64,000 bases of DNA, from assembly GCA_029961685.1 (NCBI GenBank), contig JARWKL010000012.1, positions 6,786,955 through 6,850,954 on the forward strand, written 5' to 3'. The position numbers and the translations under genes were made by a program. Positions 12,749 to 24,094 of the stretch are shown here, one piece after another. The number at the start of each line of letters is the position of its first letter. Position 1 is the first letter of the stretch. The notes under the pieces were generated by a model. That model had not been told where the DNA came from and ran no database searches. It saw only the letters and a program-made list of their open reading frames with translations. The DNA is from Aristolochia californica. Its lineage: Eukaryota; Streptophyta; Magnoliopsida; Piperales; Aristolochiaceae.

Positions 12749-13421
12749 TTAAAAATACCCCGCCTCCCCCTTTTCCCGACCATTGCAAAACCTGAGATAT
12801 AAAAACTAAAAAGATCTTACAATCCCTAAAAATTACAAACACTCTTTGGAATTATCTCTCCCTACATTTGTGCATTGTGCATCTCCATTTTAGTTGTTCA
12901 CTTTTTTCTTAAATCAAAACTTTTAGTTTTCGTTCTCCCTTCATCCCGTAAACAAAAAAAGGCAAATTGATCACAACAAAATGAAAATTTTAGAGTTTAT
13001 GTGTAAAAAAAAATTAAAACAATAACAAATGTAAGTATAGAAAATTTATTCACACACCACAAATGAACAAAAAAGTTTTGTTTTCCAAGTTTGGGAAATT
13101 CCACAAGTTCAACCCTAATTGCATGGAATTTTACAAGAAAAAGATTTCTTCTACACGTGTTTTAAAAATGGATATGCATGCTTGAAACATGTTAAAGATG
13201 AAAATGACATATGGATCCAAAGCTTTTAAAGAGAATAACAAACGCTCATTAAATTCTCAATGAATGTGCGGTGGGATAATTACCAGAGTCAAACAAGCCT
13301 TTATTTTGCCCGTTTACAAAAAGCTTACCTAAAAATCATAGATGATTTTAAAGTGATTTATCATCCCTAACGGGCTATATTTTTGTAAGAAATGACTTAC
13401 GGATTGGGAGTCAACACTCAG
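12749..13421 (+). repeat. Class B monomer (reference)
   Basis: Class B markers: GATATAAAAACTAAAAAGAT then CTTACAATCCC, TTACAAACACTC, ATCTCTCCCTAC, AAATTGATCACAACAAAATG, a GTGTGAAAA-type run (here GTGTAAAA), TTTTGTTTTCCAAG, CTAATTGCATGG, TTCTCAATGAA, ACCAGAGTC, GTTTACAAAAAGCTTACC and the tail TTTATCATCC. This copy has ATGATTTTAAAG, so its dyad is weakened. Normally followed by class C. Confidence 0.9.
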
Positions 13422-14096
13422 TTAACATCACCTTGCCTCCCCCTTTACCCGATGATTGCAAAACTTGAGATATAAAAACTAAAAAGAGCTTAAGTTCCCT
13501 AAAAATTATAGACACTCTTTGGAATTATCTCTCTGTACATTTGTGCCCATTGCGTCTCCATTTTAAATGTTCACATTTTTCTTCAATCAAAACTTTGAGT
13601 TTTCTCTCTCCCTTTATCCCGTAAATAAAAAAAGGGAAATAGATCACAACAAATTGAAAATTTTAGAGTTTATGTATGGAAAAAATTTAAAACAATAACA
13701 AATTTAAGTAAATAAAATTTATTCACACACCAAAAATTAACACAAAACTTTTATTATCCAAGTTTGGGAAATTCCACTAGTTCAACACTAATTGCTTGGA
13801 ATTTTAAAAGAAATAGATTTCTTCTACACGTGTTTTAAAAATGGATATGCAAGCTTGAAACATGTTACAGATGCAAATGACCTATGGATCCAAAGCTTTT
13901 AAAGAGAATAACAAACGCTCATTAAATTCTCTAGTGAACGTGTGGTGGGATATTTACCCGAGTCAAACAAGCCATTATTTTGCCCGTTTGCAAAAAGCTG
14001 ACCTAACAATCATAGACGAATTGTAAAGTGATATATCATGTGTAACGGGCTATATTTTTGTAAGAAATGACTTATGGATAAGAAGTCAACACTCAG
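13422..14096 (+). repeat. Class C monomer (reference)
   Basis: Class C markers: a GAGCTTAA...TTCCC block, GCGTCTCCATTTTAAATGT, AACAAATTGAAAATTTTAG, CACACCAAAAATTAACAC, ATGCAAGCTTG (a second HindIII site), and GATGAATTGTAAAG, whose extra A breaks the dyad found in the other classes. The tail reads ATCATGTGTAACGGGC then a GGATA...AGTC block. The TTAACATCACC start of this copy is a private variant shared only with 43341-44015. Normally followed by class D. Confidence 0.9.
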
Positions 14097-14769
14097 TTAA
14101 AAATCCCCCGCCTCCCCCTTTTCTCGACGATTGCAAAACCTGAGATATAAAAACTAAAAAGAGCTTACAATTCCTAAAAATTATGGACACTCTTTGGAAT
14201 TATCTCTTTCTAAATTTGTGGATTGTGAAACTCCATTTTAGATGTACACTTTTTTATTAAATCAAAATTTTGAGTTGTCGCTCCCTCATCATACCGTAAA
14301 AAAAATAAAAAAATTCAAATAGATAACAACTAAATGAAAATTTTAGAGTTTATGTATGGAAATAATTAAAAAAAAATATAAGGAAAGAAAATTTATTCAC
14401 AAACCACAAATGAACACAAAAGTTTTGTTATCCAAGATTGGGAAATTCCACTAGTTCAACCCTAATAGCTTAGAATTTTACTAGCGAGAAATTTCTTCTA
14501 CACGTGTTTTAAAAATGGATATGCATGCTTGAAACATGTTAAAGATGCGAATGACCTATGGATCCAAAGGTTTTAATGAGAATAACAAACGCTCATTTAA
14601 TTCTTAAGTGAACGTGCGACGGGATATTTACCCGAGCCAAACAAGCCATTATTTTGCCTGTTTGCAAAAAGCTGACCTAACAATCATAGATGACTGTAAA
14701 TTGATTTTTCATTCGTAACGGGCAATATTATTGTAAGAAATGACTTACGGATTGGGAGTCAACAGTCGA
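14097..14769 (+). repeat. Class D monomer (reference)
   Basis: Class D markers: GAGCTTACAATTCC (usually AATCCC), ATCTCTTTCTAAATT, CATACCGTAAAAAA with a long A-tract, GATAACAAC, an A-rich AATAATTAAAAAAAA stretch, CACAAACCACAAATG, CCAAGATTGGG, TTCTTAAGTG, GAGCCAAACAAGCC and the tail TTTTTCATTCGTAACGGGCA with ATATTATTG. Normally followed by class A, through a CTCAATTAAAAATC-type junction (here GTCGATTAAAAATC). Confidence 0.9.
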
Positions 14770-17462
14770 TTAAAAATCCCTTGCCTCCCCCTTTTCCCGA
14801 CGATTGCAAAACTTGAGAACTAAAAACTGAAAAGATCTCACAATCCTTAAAAATCACAGTCACTCTTTGGAATTATATCTCTCTACATTTGTGCATTATG
14901 CATCTCCATTTTAGATGTACACTTTTTTCTTTAATCAAAACTTTGGGTTTTCGTTCTCCCTTCTTGTCGTAAACAAAAAAAGGTAAATAGATCACAACAA
15001 AATGTAAAATTTAGAGTTTGTGTAGGTGAAAAAATTAAAATAATAACAAATGTAAGTAATGAAAATTTATTCACATACCACAAATGAACAAAAATTTTTT
15101 GTTATCCAAGTTTGGGAAATTCCACTAGTTCAACCCTAATAGCTTGAAATTTTACAAGAAAGAGAATTCTTCTACTCGTGTTTTAAAAATAGATATGCAT
15201 GCTTGAAACATGTTAAAGATGCAAATGACCTATGGATCCAAAGCTTTTAATGAGAATAACAAACACTCATTAAATTCTCTAGTGCATGTGCGGTGGGATA
15301 TTTACCCGAGTCAAACAAGCGATTATTTTGCCCGTTTGCAAAAAGCTGACCTAACAATCATAGATGATTCTAATGTGATTTATCATGAGTAACGGGCTAT
15401 ATTTTTGTAAGAAATGACATACGGATTGGGAGTCAACAGTCAGTTAAAAATACCCCGCCTCCTCCTTTTCCCGACGATTGCAAAACCTGAGATATAAAAA
15501 CTAAAAAGATCTTACAATCCCTAAAAATTACAAACACTCTTTGGAATTATCTCTCCCTACATTTGTGCATTGTGCATCTCCATTTTAGTTCTACACTTTT
15601 TTCTTAAATTAAAACTTTGATTTTTCGCTCTCCCTTCATCCTGTAAACAAAAAAAAGGCAAATTGATCACAACAAAATGAAAATTTTAGAGTTTATGTGT
15701 GAAAAAAATTAAAACAATAAAAAATGTAAGTATAGAAAATTTATTCACACACCACAAATGAACACAAAAGTTTTGTTTTCCAAGTTTGGGAAATTCCGCT
15801 AGTTCAACCCTAATTGTAAGGAATTTTACAAGAAAGAGATTTCTTCTACACGTGTTTTAAAAATGGATATGCATGCTTGAAACATGTTAAAAATGGAAAT
15901 GACCTATGGATCCAAAGCTTTTAAAGAGAATAAAAAACGCTCATTAAATTCTCAATGAACGTGCGGTGGGATATTTATCAGAGTCAAACAAGCAAATATT
16001 TTTTCCGTTTACAAAAAGCTTACCTAAAAATCATAGATGAATGTAAAGTGATTTATCATACGTAACGGGCTATATTTTTGTAAGAAATGACTTACAGATT
16101 TGGAGTCAACACTCTGTGAAAAACACCCCGCCTCCCCCTTTACCTGACGATTGCAAAACCAGAGATATAAAAACTAAAAAGAGCTTAAATTCCCTAAAAA
16201 TTACAGATACTCTTTGGAATTATCACTCTCTACATTTGTGTATTGTGCGTCTCCATTTTAAATGTAAACTTTTTTCTTAAATCAAAACTTTGTGTTTTCT
16301 CTCTCCCTTCATCCTGTAAAGAGAAAGAGGCAAATAGATCACATCAAATTGAAAATTTTAGATTCTATGTATGGAAAAAATTTAAAACAATAACAAATGT
16401 AAGTAAAGAAAATTTATTCACACACCAAAAATTAACACAAAACATTTGTCATCCAAGTTTGGGAAATTCCACTAGTTCAACCCTAATAGCTTGGAATTTT
16501 ACAAGAAAGATATTTCTTCCACACGTGTTTTAAAAATGGATAAGCAAGCTTGAAACATGTTAAAGATGCAAATGACCTATGGATCCAAAGCTTTCAAAGA
16601 GAATAACATACGCTCATCAAATTCTCTAGTGAACATGCAATGGGATATTTACCCGAGTCAAACAAGCCATTATTTTGCCCGTTTGTAAAAAGCTGACCTA
16701 ACAATCATAGATGAATTTTAAAGTGATTTATCATGTGTAACGGGCTATATTTTTGTAAGAAATGACTTATGGATAGGGAGTTAACACTCAGTTAAAAATC
16801 CCCTGCCTCCCCCATTTCTCGACGATTGCAACACCTTAGATATAAAAACTAAAAAGAGCTTACAATCCCATAAAAGTACAGACACTCTTTGAAATTATCT
16901 CTTTCTAAATTCGTGGATTGTGCATCTCCATTTTAGATGTCCACTTTTTTCTTAAATCGAAATTTTTAGTTTTCGCTCCCTCTTCATACCGTAAAAAAAA
17001 AAAAAAAGGCAAATTGATAACAACAAAATGAAAATTTTAGAGTTTATGTATGGAAAAAATAAAAAAAAAATGTAAGGAAAGAAAATTTATTCACAAACCA
17101 CAAATGAACACAAAAGGTTTGATATCCAAGATTCGGAAATTCCACTAGTTCAACCCTAATAGCTTGGAATTTTACCAGCAAGAGATTTCTTGTACATGTG
17201 TTTTAAAAATGGATATGCATGCTTGAAACATGTTAAAGATGCAAATGACCTATGGATCCAAAGCTTTTAATGAGAATAACAAACGCTCATTTAATTCTTA
17301 AGTGAACGTGCGGCGGGATATTTACCCGAGCTAAACAAGCCATTATTTTGCCCGTTTGCAAAAAGCTGACCTAACAATCATAGATGATGTAAAGTGATTT
17401 TTCATTCGTAACGGGCAATATTATTGTAAGAAATGACTTACAGATTGGTAGTCAACACTCAA
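14770..17462 (+). repeat. HOR block A-B-C-D
   Basis: Monomer starts: A 14770, B 15444, C 16117, D 16792. Private variants (CCCTTCTTGTCG in A, TTTTAGTTCTACAC in B, GTAAAGAGAAAGAGG in C, ATCCCATAAAAGTACAG in D) are all repeated in the same order at 44685-47377. Confidence 0.9.
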
Positions 17463-18810
17463 TTAAAAATCCCCTGCCTCCCCCTTTTCCCGACGATTGC
17501 AAAACTTGAGAACTAAAAACTGAAAAGAGCTCACAATCCTTAAAAATCACAGACACTCTTTGGAATTATATCTCTCTACATTTGTGCATTATGCATCTCC
17601 ATTTTAGATGTACACTTTTTTCTTAAATCAAAACTTTGAGTTTTCGTTCTCCCTTGATGTCGTAAACAAAAAAAGGTAAATAGATCACAACAAAATGTAA
17701 ATTTTGGAGTTTATGTACGGGAAAAAATTAAAACAATAACAAATGTAAGTAATGAAAATTTATTCACACACCACAAATGATCACAAAATTTTTGTTATCC
17801 AAGTTTGGGAAATTCCACTAGTTCAACCCTAATAGCTTGAAATTTTACAAGAAAGAGAATTCTTCTACACGTGTTTTAAAAATGGATATGCATGCTAGAA
17901 ACATGTTAAAGATGCAAGTGACCTATGGATCCAAAGCTTTTAATGAGAATAACAAACACTCATTAAATTCTCTAGTGAACGTGCGGCGGGATATTTACCT
18001 GAGTCAAACAAGCTATTATTTTGCCCATTTGCAAAAAGCTGACCTAACAATCATAGATGATTCTAATGTGATTTATCATGAGTAACGGGCTACATTTTTG
18101 TAAGAAATGACATACGGATTGGGAGTCAACAGTCAGTAAAAAATACCCCGCCTCCTTCTTTTCCCGACGATTGCAAAACCTGAGATATAAAAACTAAAAA
18201 GATCTTACAATCCCTAAAAATTACAAACACTCTTTGGAATTATCTCTCCCTAAATTTGTGCATTGTGCATCTCCATTTTAGTTGTTCACATTTTTCTTAA
18301 ATAAAAACTTTGAGTTTTCGCTCTCCCTTCATCCCGTAAACAAAAAAAAGGCAAATTGATCACAACAAAATGAAAACTTTAGAGTTTATGTGTGAAAAAA
18401 AATTAAAACAATAAAAAATGTAAGTATAGAACATTTATTCACACACCACAAATGAACACAAAATTTTTGTTTTCCAACTATGGGAAATTCCACTAGTTCA
18501 ACCCTAATTGCATGGAATTTTACAAGAAAGAGATTTCTTCTACACGTGTTTTAAAAATGGATATGCATGCTTGAAACATGTTAAAGATGTAAATGACCTA
18601 TGGATCCAAAGCTTTTAAAGGGAATAAAAAACGCTCATTAAATTCTCAATGAATGTGCGGTGGGATATTTACCAGAGTCAAACATGCCATTATTTTTTCC
18701 GTTTACAAAAAGCTTACCTAACAATCATAGATGATTGTAAAGTGATTTATCATCCGTAATGGGCTATATTTTTGTAAGAAATGACTTACGGATTTTGAGT
18801 CAACACTCAG

Positions 18811-19483
18811 TTAAAAACAACTCGCCTCCCCCTTTACTCGACGATCGCAAAACCTGAGATATAAAAACTAAAAAAAGCTTAAAGTCCCTAAAAATTGCAG
18901 ACACTCTTTGGAATTATCTCTCTCTACATTTGTGCACTGTGTGTCTGCATTTTAAATGTACACTTTTTTCTTAAATCAAAACTTTGAGTTTTCTCTCTCC
19001 CTTCTTCCCGTAAACAAAAAAGCGCAAATAGATCACAGCAAATTGAAAATTTAAGAGTTTATGTATATAAAAAATTTAAAACAGTAACAAATGTAAGTAA
19101 AGAAAATTTATTCGCACTCAAAAAATTGACACAAACTTTTGTTTTCCAAGTTTGGCAAATTCCACTAGGTCAACCCTAATAGCTTGGAATTCTACAAGAA
19201 AGATATTTCTTCTACACGTGTTGTAAAAATGGATATGCAAGCTTGAAACATGTTAAAGATGCAAATGACCTTTGGATCCAAAGCTTTTAATGAGAATAAC
19301 AAATACTCATTAAATTCTATAGTGAACGTGCGGCGGTATATTTACCCGAGTCAAACAAGCCATTATTTTGCTTGTTTGCAAAAAGCTGACCTAACAATCA
19401 TAGATGATTTTAATGTGATTTATCATGAGTAACGGGCTATATTTTTGTATGAAATGACATACGTATTGGGAGTCAACACTCAG
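18811..19483 (+). repeat. C/A hybrid monomer
   Basis: Class C through ATGCAAGCTTG near 19237, then class A from about 19285 (CTTTTAATGAGAATAAC, GTAATGTG-like tail, ATCATGAGTAACGGG). The next monomer has a B head, as expected after an A tail, so the D unit is skipped. Confidence 0.84.
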
Positions 19484-20156
19484 TTAAAAATACCCCGCCT
19501 CCTTCTTTTCCCGACGATTGCAAAACCTGAGATATAAAAACTAAAAAGATCTTATAATCCCTAAAAATTACAAACACCCTTTGGAATTATCTCTCCCTAC
19601 ATTTGTGCATTGTGCATCTCCATTTTAGTTGTTCACTTTTTTCTTAAATCAAAACTTTGAGTTTTCGCTCCCCCTTCATACCGTAAACAAAAAAAGGCAA
19701 ATTGATCACAACAAAATGAAAATTTTAGAGTTTATGTGTGAAAAAAAATTAAAACAATAACAAATGTAAGTATAGAATATTTATTCACACACCACAAATG
19801 AACACAAAAGTTTTGTTTTCCAAGTTTGGGAAATTCCACTAGTTCAACCCTAATTGCATGGAATTTTAGAAGAAAAAGATTTCTTCTACACGTGTTTTAA
19901 AAATGGATATGCATGCTTGAAACATGTTAAAGATGCAAATGACATATGGATCCAAAGCTTTTAAAGAGAATAACAAACGCTCATTAAATTCTCAATGAAC
20001 GTGCGGTGGGATATTTACCAGAGTCAAACAAGTCATTCTTTTGCCCGTTTACAAAAAGCTTACCTAACAATCATAGATGATTGTAAAGTGATTTATCATC
20101 CTTAGCGGGCTATATTTTTGTAAGAAATGACTTACGGATTGGGAGTTAACACTTAG

Positions 20157-20773
20157 TTAAAAACACCCCCGCCTCCCCCTTTACCCGACGATTGCAAAAC
20201 CTGAGATATAAAAACTAAAAAGAGCTTAAATTCCCTAAAAATTACAGACACTCTTTGGAATTATCTCTCTCTAAATTTGTGCCCTGTGCGTCTCCATTTT
20301 AAATGTTCACATTTTTCTTAAATCAAAACTTTGAGTTTTCTCTCTCCCTTTATCCCGAAACAAAAAAAGGCAAATAGATCACAGCAAATTAAAAATTTTA
20401 GAGTTTATGTGTGAAAAAAAATTAAAACATTAACAAATGTAAGCATAAATTCCACTAGTTCAACCCAAATAGCTTGGAATTTTACAAGAAAGAAATTTCT
20501 TCTACACATGTTTTAAAAATGGATATGCATGCTTGAAACATGTTAAAGATGCAAATGACCTATGGATTCAAAGCTTTTAATGAGAATAACAAACGCTCAT
20601 TAAATTCTTAAGTGAACGTGCGGCGGGATATTTACCCAAGCCAAACAAGCTATTATTTTGCCTGTTTGCAAAAAGCTGACGTAACAATCATAGATGATTG
20701 TAAAGTGATTTTTCATTCGTAACGGGCAATATTATTGTAAGAAATGACTTAGGGATTGGGAGTCAACACTCAA
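20157..20773 (+). repeat. C/B/D mosaic monomer with internal deletion (617 bp)
   Basis: The head is class C, a short stretch near 20405-20445 is class B (GTGTGAAAAAAAATTAAAAC), and the tail is class D. At about 20446 AAGCATAAA runs straight into TTCCACTAG, so the TTATTCACACACC block is missing (roughly 60 bp). Confidence 0.82.
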
Positions 20774-23700
20774 TTAAAAATCCCTCGCCTCCCCCTTTCC
20801 CCGATGATTGCAAAACCTGAGAATTAAAAACTGAAAAGCGCTCACAACCGTTAAAAATCACAGACATTCTTTGGAATTATATCTCTTTACATTTGTGCAT
20901 TATGCATCTCCATTTTAGATGTACACTTTTTTTTTAAATCAAAACTTTGAGTTTTCGTTCTCCCTTCATGCCGTAAACAAAAAAAGATAAATAGATCACA
21001 AAATAATGTAAATTTTAGAGTTTATGTTAGGAAAAAAATTAAAACAATAACAAATGTAAGTAATGAAAATTTATTCACCCACCACAAATGAACACAAAAT
21101 TTTTGTTATCCAAGTTTGGGAAATTCCACTAGTTCAACCCTAATAGCTTGAAATTTTAGAAGAAAGAGAATTCTTCTACATGTGTTTTAAAAATGGATAT
21201 GTATACTTGAAACATGTTAAAGATTCAAATGACCTATGGATCCAAAGTTTTTAATGAGAATTACAAATACCCATTAAATTCTCTAGTGAACGTGCGGCGG
21301 GATATTTACCGAGTCAAACATGCCATTATTTTGCCCGTTTGCAAAAAGTGATGTACCAATCATAGATGATTGTAATGTGATTTATCATGAGTAATGGGCT
21401 ATATTTTTGTAAGAAATGACTTACGGATTTGGAGTCAACAGTCAGTTAAAAATACCCCGCCTCCCCCTTTTCCCGATGATTGCAAAACCTGAGATATAAA
21501 AACTAAAAAGATCTTACAATCCCTAAAACTTACAAACACTCTTTGGAATAATCTCTCCCTACATTTGTGCATTGTGCATCTTCATTTTAGATGTACATTT
21601 TTTTCTTAAATCAAAACTTTGAGTTTTCGCTCTCCCTTCATCCCGTAAACAAAAAATGGCAAATTGATCGCAACAAAATGAAAATTTTAGAGTTTATGTG
21701 TGAAAAAAAATTAAAAGAAATAAAAAATGTAAGTATAGAAAGTTTATTCACACACCACAAATGAACACAAAAGTTTTGTTTTCCAAGTTTGGGAAATTCC
21801 ACTACTTCCACCCTAATTGCATGGAATTTTACAAGAAAGAGATTTCTTCTACATGTGTTTTAAAAATGGATATGCATGCTTCAAACTTGTTAAAGATGCA
21901 ATTGACATATGAATCCAAAGCTTTTAAAGAGAATAACAAACGCTCATTAAATTCTCAATGAACGTGCGGTGGGATATTTACCAGAGTCAAACAAGCCATT
22001 ATTTTGCCCGTTTACAAAAAGCTTACCTAACAATTATAGATGATTGTAAAGTGATTTATCATCCATAACGGGCTATATTTTTGTAAGAAATGACTTACGG
22101 ATTGGGAGTCAACACTCAGTTAAAAACACCCCGCCTCCCCCTTTTCCCGACGATTGCAAAACCTGAGATATAAAAAGTAAAAAGATCTTACAATCCCTAA
22201 AAATTACAAACACTCTTTGGAATGATCTCTCCCTACATTTGTGCGTTGTGCATCTCCATTTTAGATGTAGAATTTTTTCTTAAATCAAAACTTATAGTTT
22301 TCGCTCTCCCTTCATCCCGTATGCAAAAAAAAGGCAAATTGATCACAACAAATTGAAAATTTTAGAGTTTATGTGTGAAAAAAAATTAAAACATTAACAA
22401 ATGTAAGTATAAAAAAATTATTCATACACCACAAATGAACACAAAAGTTTTGTTTTCCAAGTTTGGGAAATTCCACTAGTTCAACCCTAATTGCATGAAA
22501 TTTTACAAGAAAGAGATTTCTTCTACACGTGTTTTAAAAATGGATATGCATGCTTGAAACATGTTAAAGATGCAAATGACCCATGGATCCAAAGCTTTTA
22601 AAGAGACTAAAAAACGCTCATTAATTTCTCAATGAACGTGTGGTGGGATATTTACCAGAGTCAAACAAGCCATTATTTTGCCCGTTTACAAAAAGCTTAC
22701 CTAACAATCATAGATGATTGTAAACTGATTTATCATCCGTAACGGGCTATATTTTTGAAAGAAATGACTTACGGATTGGGAGTCAACACTCAGTTAAAAA
22801 CGCCCCGCCTCCCCCTTTACCCGACGATTGCGAAACCTGAGATATAAAAACAAAAAAGAGCTTAAATTCCCTAAAAATTAAAGACACTCTTTGGAATTAT
22901 CTCTCTCTACAATTGTGCACAGTGTGTCTCCATTTTAAATGTACACTTTTTTCTTAAATCAAAACTTTGAGTTTTCTCTCTTCTTCATCCCGTAAACAAA
23001 AATGGGCAAATAGATCACATCAAATTGAAAATTTTAGATTTTATGTATGGAAAAAATTTAAAATAATAACAAATGTAAGTAATGAAAATTTATTCACACA
23101 CCAAAAATTAACACAAAACTTTTGTTATCCAAGTTTGGGAAATTCCAGTAGTTCAACCCTAATAGCTAGGAATTTTACAAGAAAAAGATTTCTTCTACAC
23201 GTGTTTTAAAAATGGATATGCAAGCTTGAAACATGTTAAAGATGCAAATGACCTATGGATCCAAAGCTTTTAAAGAGAATAACATACGCTCATTAAATTC
23301 TCTAGAGAACGTGCGGTGGGATATTTACCCGACTCAAACAAGCCATTATTTTGCCCGTTTGCAAAAAGCTGACCTAACAATCATAGATGAATTGTAAAGT
23401 GATTTATCATATGTAACGGGCTATATTTTTGTAAGAAATGACTTATGGATAGGGAGTCAACACTCAGTGAAAAATCTCCCGCCTCCCCCTTTTCCCGACG
23501 ATTGGAAAACCTGAGATATAAAAACTAAAAAGAGCTTTCAATCCCTAAAAATTACAGACACTCTTTGGAATTATCTCTTTCTAAATTTGTGCATTGTGCA
23601 TCTCCATTTTGGATGTACACTTTTTTCTTAAGTAAAAAATTTGAGTTTTCGCTTCCCCGTCATTCCGTAAAAAAAAAAAAAAAGATAAATTCATAACAAC

Positions 23701-24094
23701 AGAATGAAAATGTTAGAGTTTATGTATGGAAATAATTAAAAAAAATAAAAAATGTAAGTAAATAAAATTTAATCACAAACCACAAATGAACACAAAAGTT
23801 TTGTTATCCAAAATTGGGAAATTCCACTAGTTGAACCCTAATGGATATGCATGCTTGTAACATGTAAAAGATGCAAATGACCTATGGATCCAAAGCTTTT
23901 AACGAGAATAACAAACGCTCATTAAATTCTTAAGTGAACGTGCAGCGGGATATTTACCCGAGCCAAACAAGCCATTATTTTGCCCGTTTGCAAAATGCTG
24001 ACGTAACAATCATAGATCATTGTAAAGTGATTTTTCATTCGTAACGGGCAATATTATTGTAAGAAATTACTTAAGGATTGGGAGTCAACACTCA
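20774..24094 (+). repeat. HOR block A-B-B-C-D (five-monomer variant)
   Basis: Monomer starts: A 20774, B 21446, B 22120, C 22794, D 23468. It matches 2645-5941 monomer by monomer at a nearly constant offset (18129 to 18152). The final D (23468-24094, 627 bp) carries the same 50-bp deletion as the D at 5316. Confidence 0.9.

Larger units (their letters stand above)
12075..14769 (+). repeat. Reference higher-order repeat unit A-B-C-D (2695 bp)
   Basis: Four consecutive full-length monomers, one of each class, with no large indel: A 12075-12748, B 12749-13421, C 13422-14096, D 14097-14769. Neighbouring monomers differ at many positions, while monomers four places apart share class-specific bases. 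That is the definition of a higher-order repeat. The same order holds for most of 1-26 kb and 44.7-47.4 kb. Confidence 0.93.
17463..20773 (+). repeat. HOR block A-B-C/A-B-C/D (two hybrids)
   Basis: Monomer starts: A 17463, B 18137, C/A 18811, B 19484, C/B/D 20157. Compared with 1-2644, this block has an extra monomer equivalent produced by the two hybrids. Confidence 0.85.
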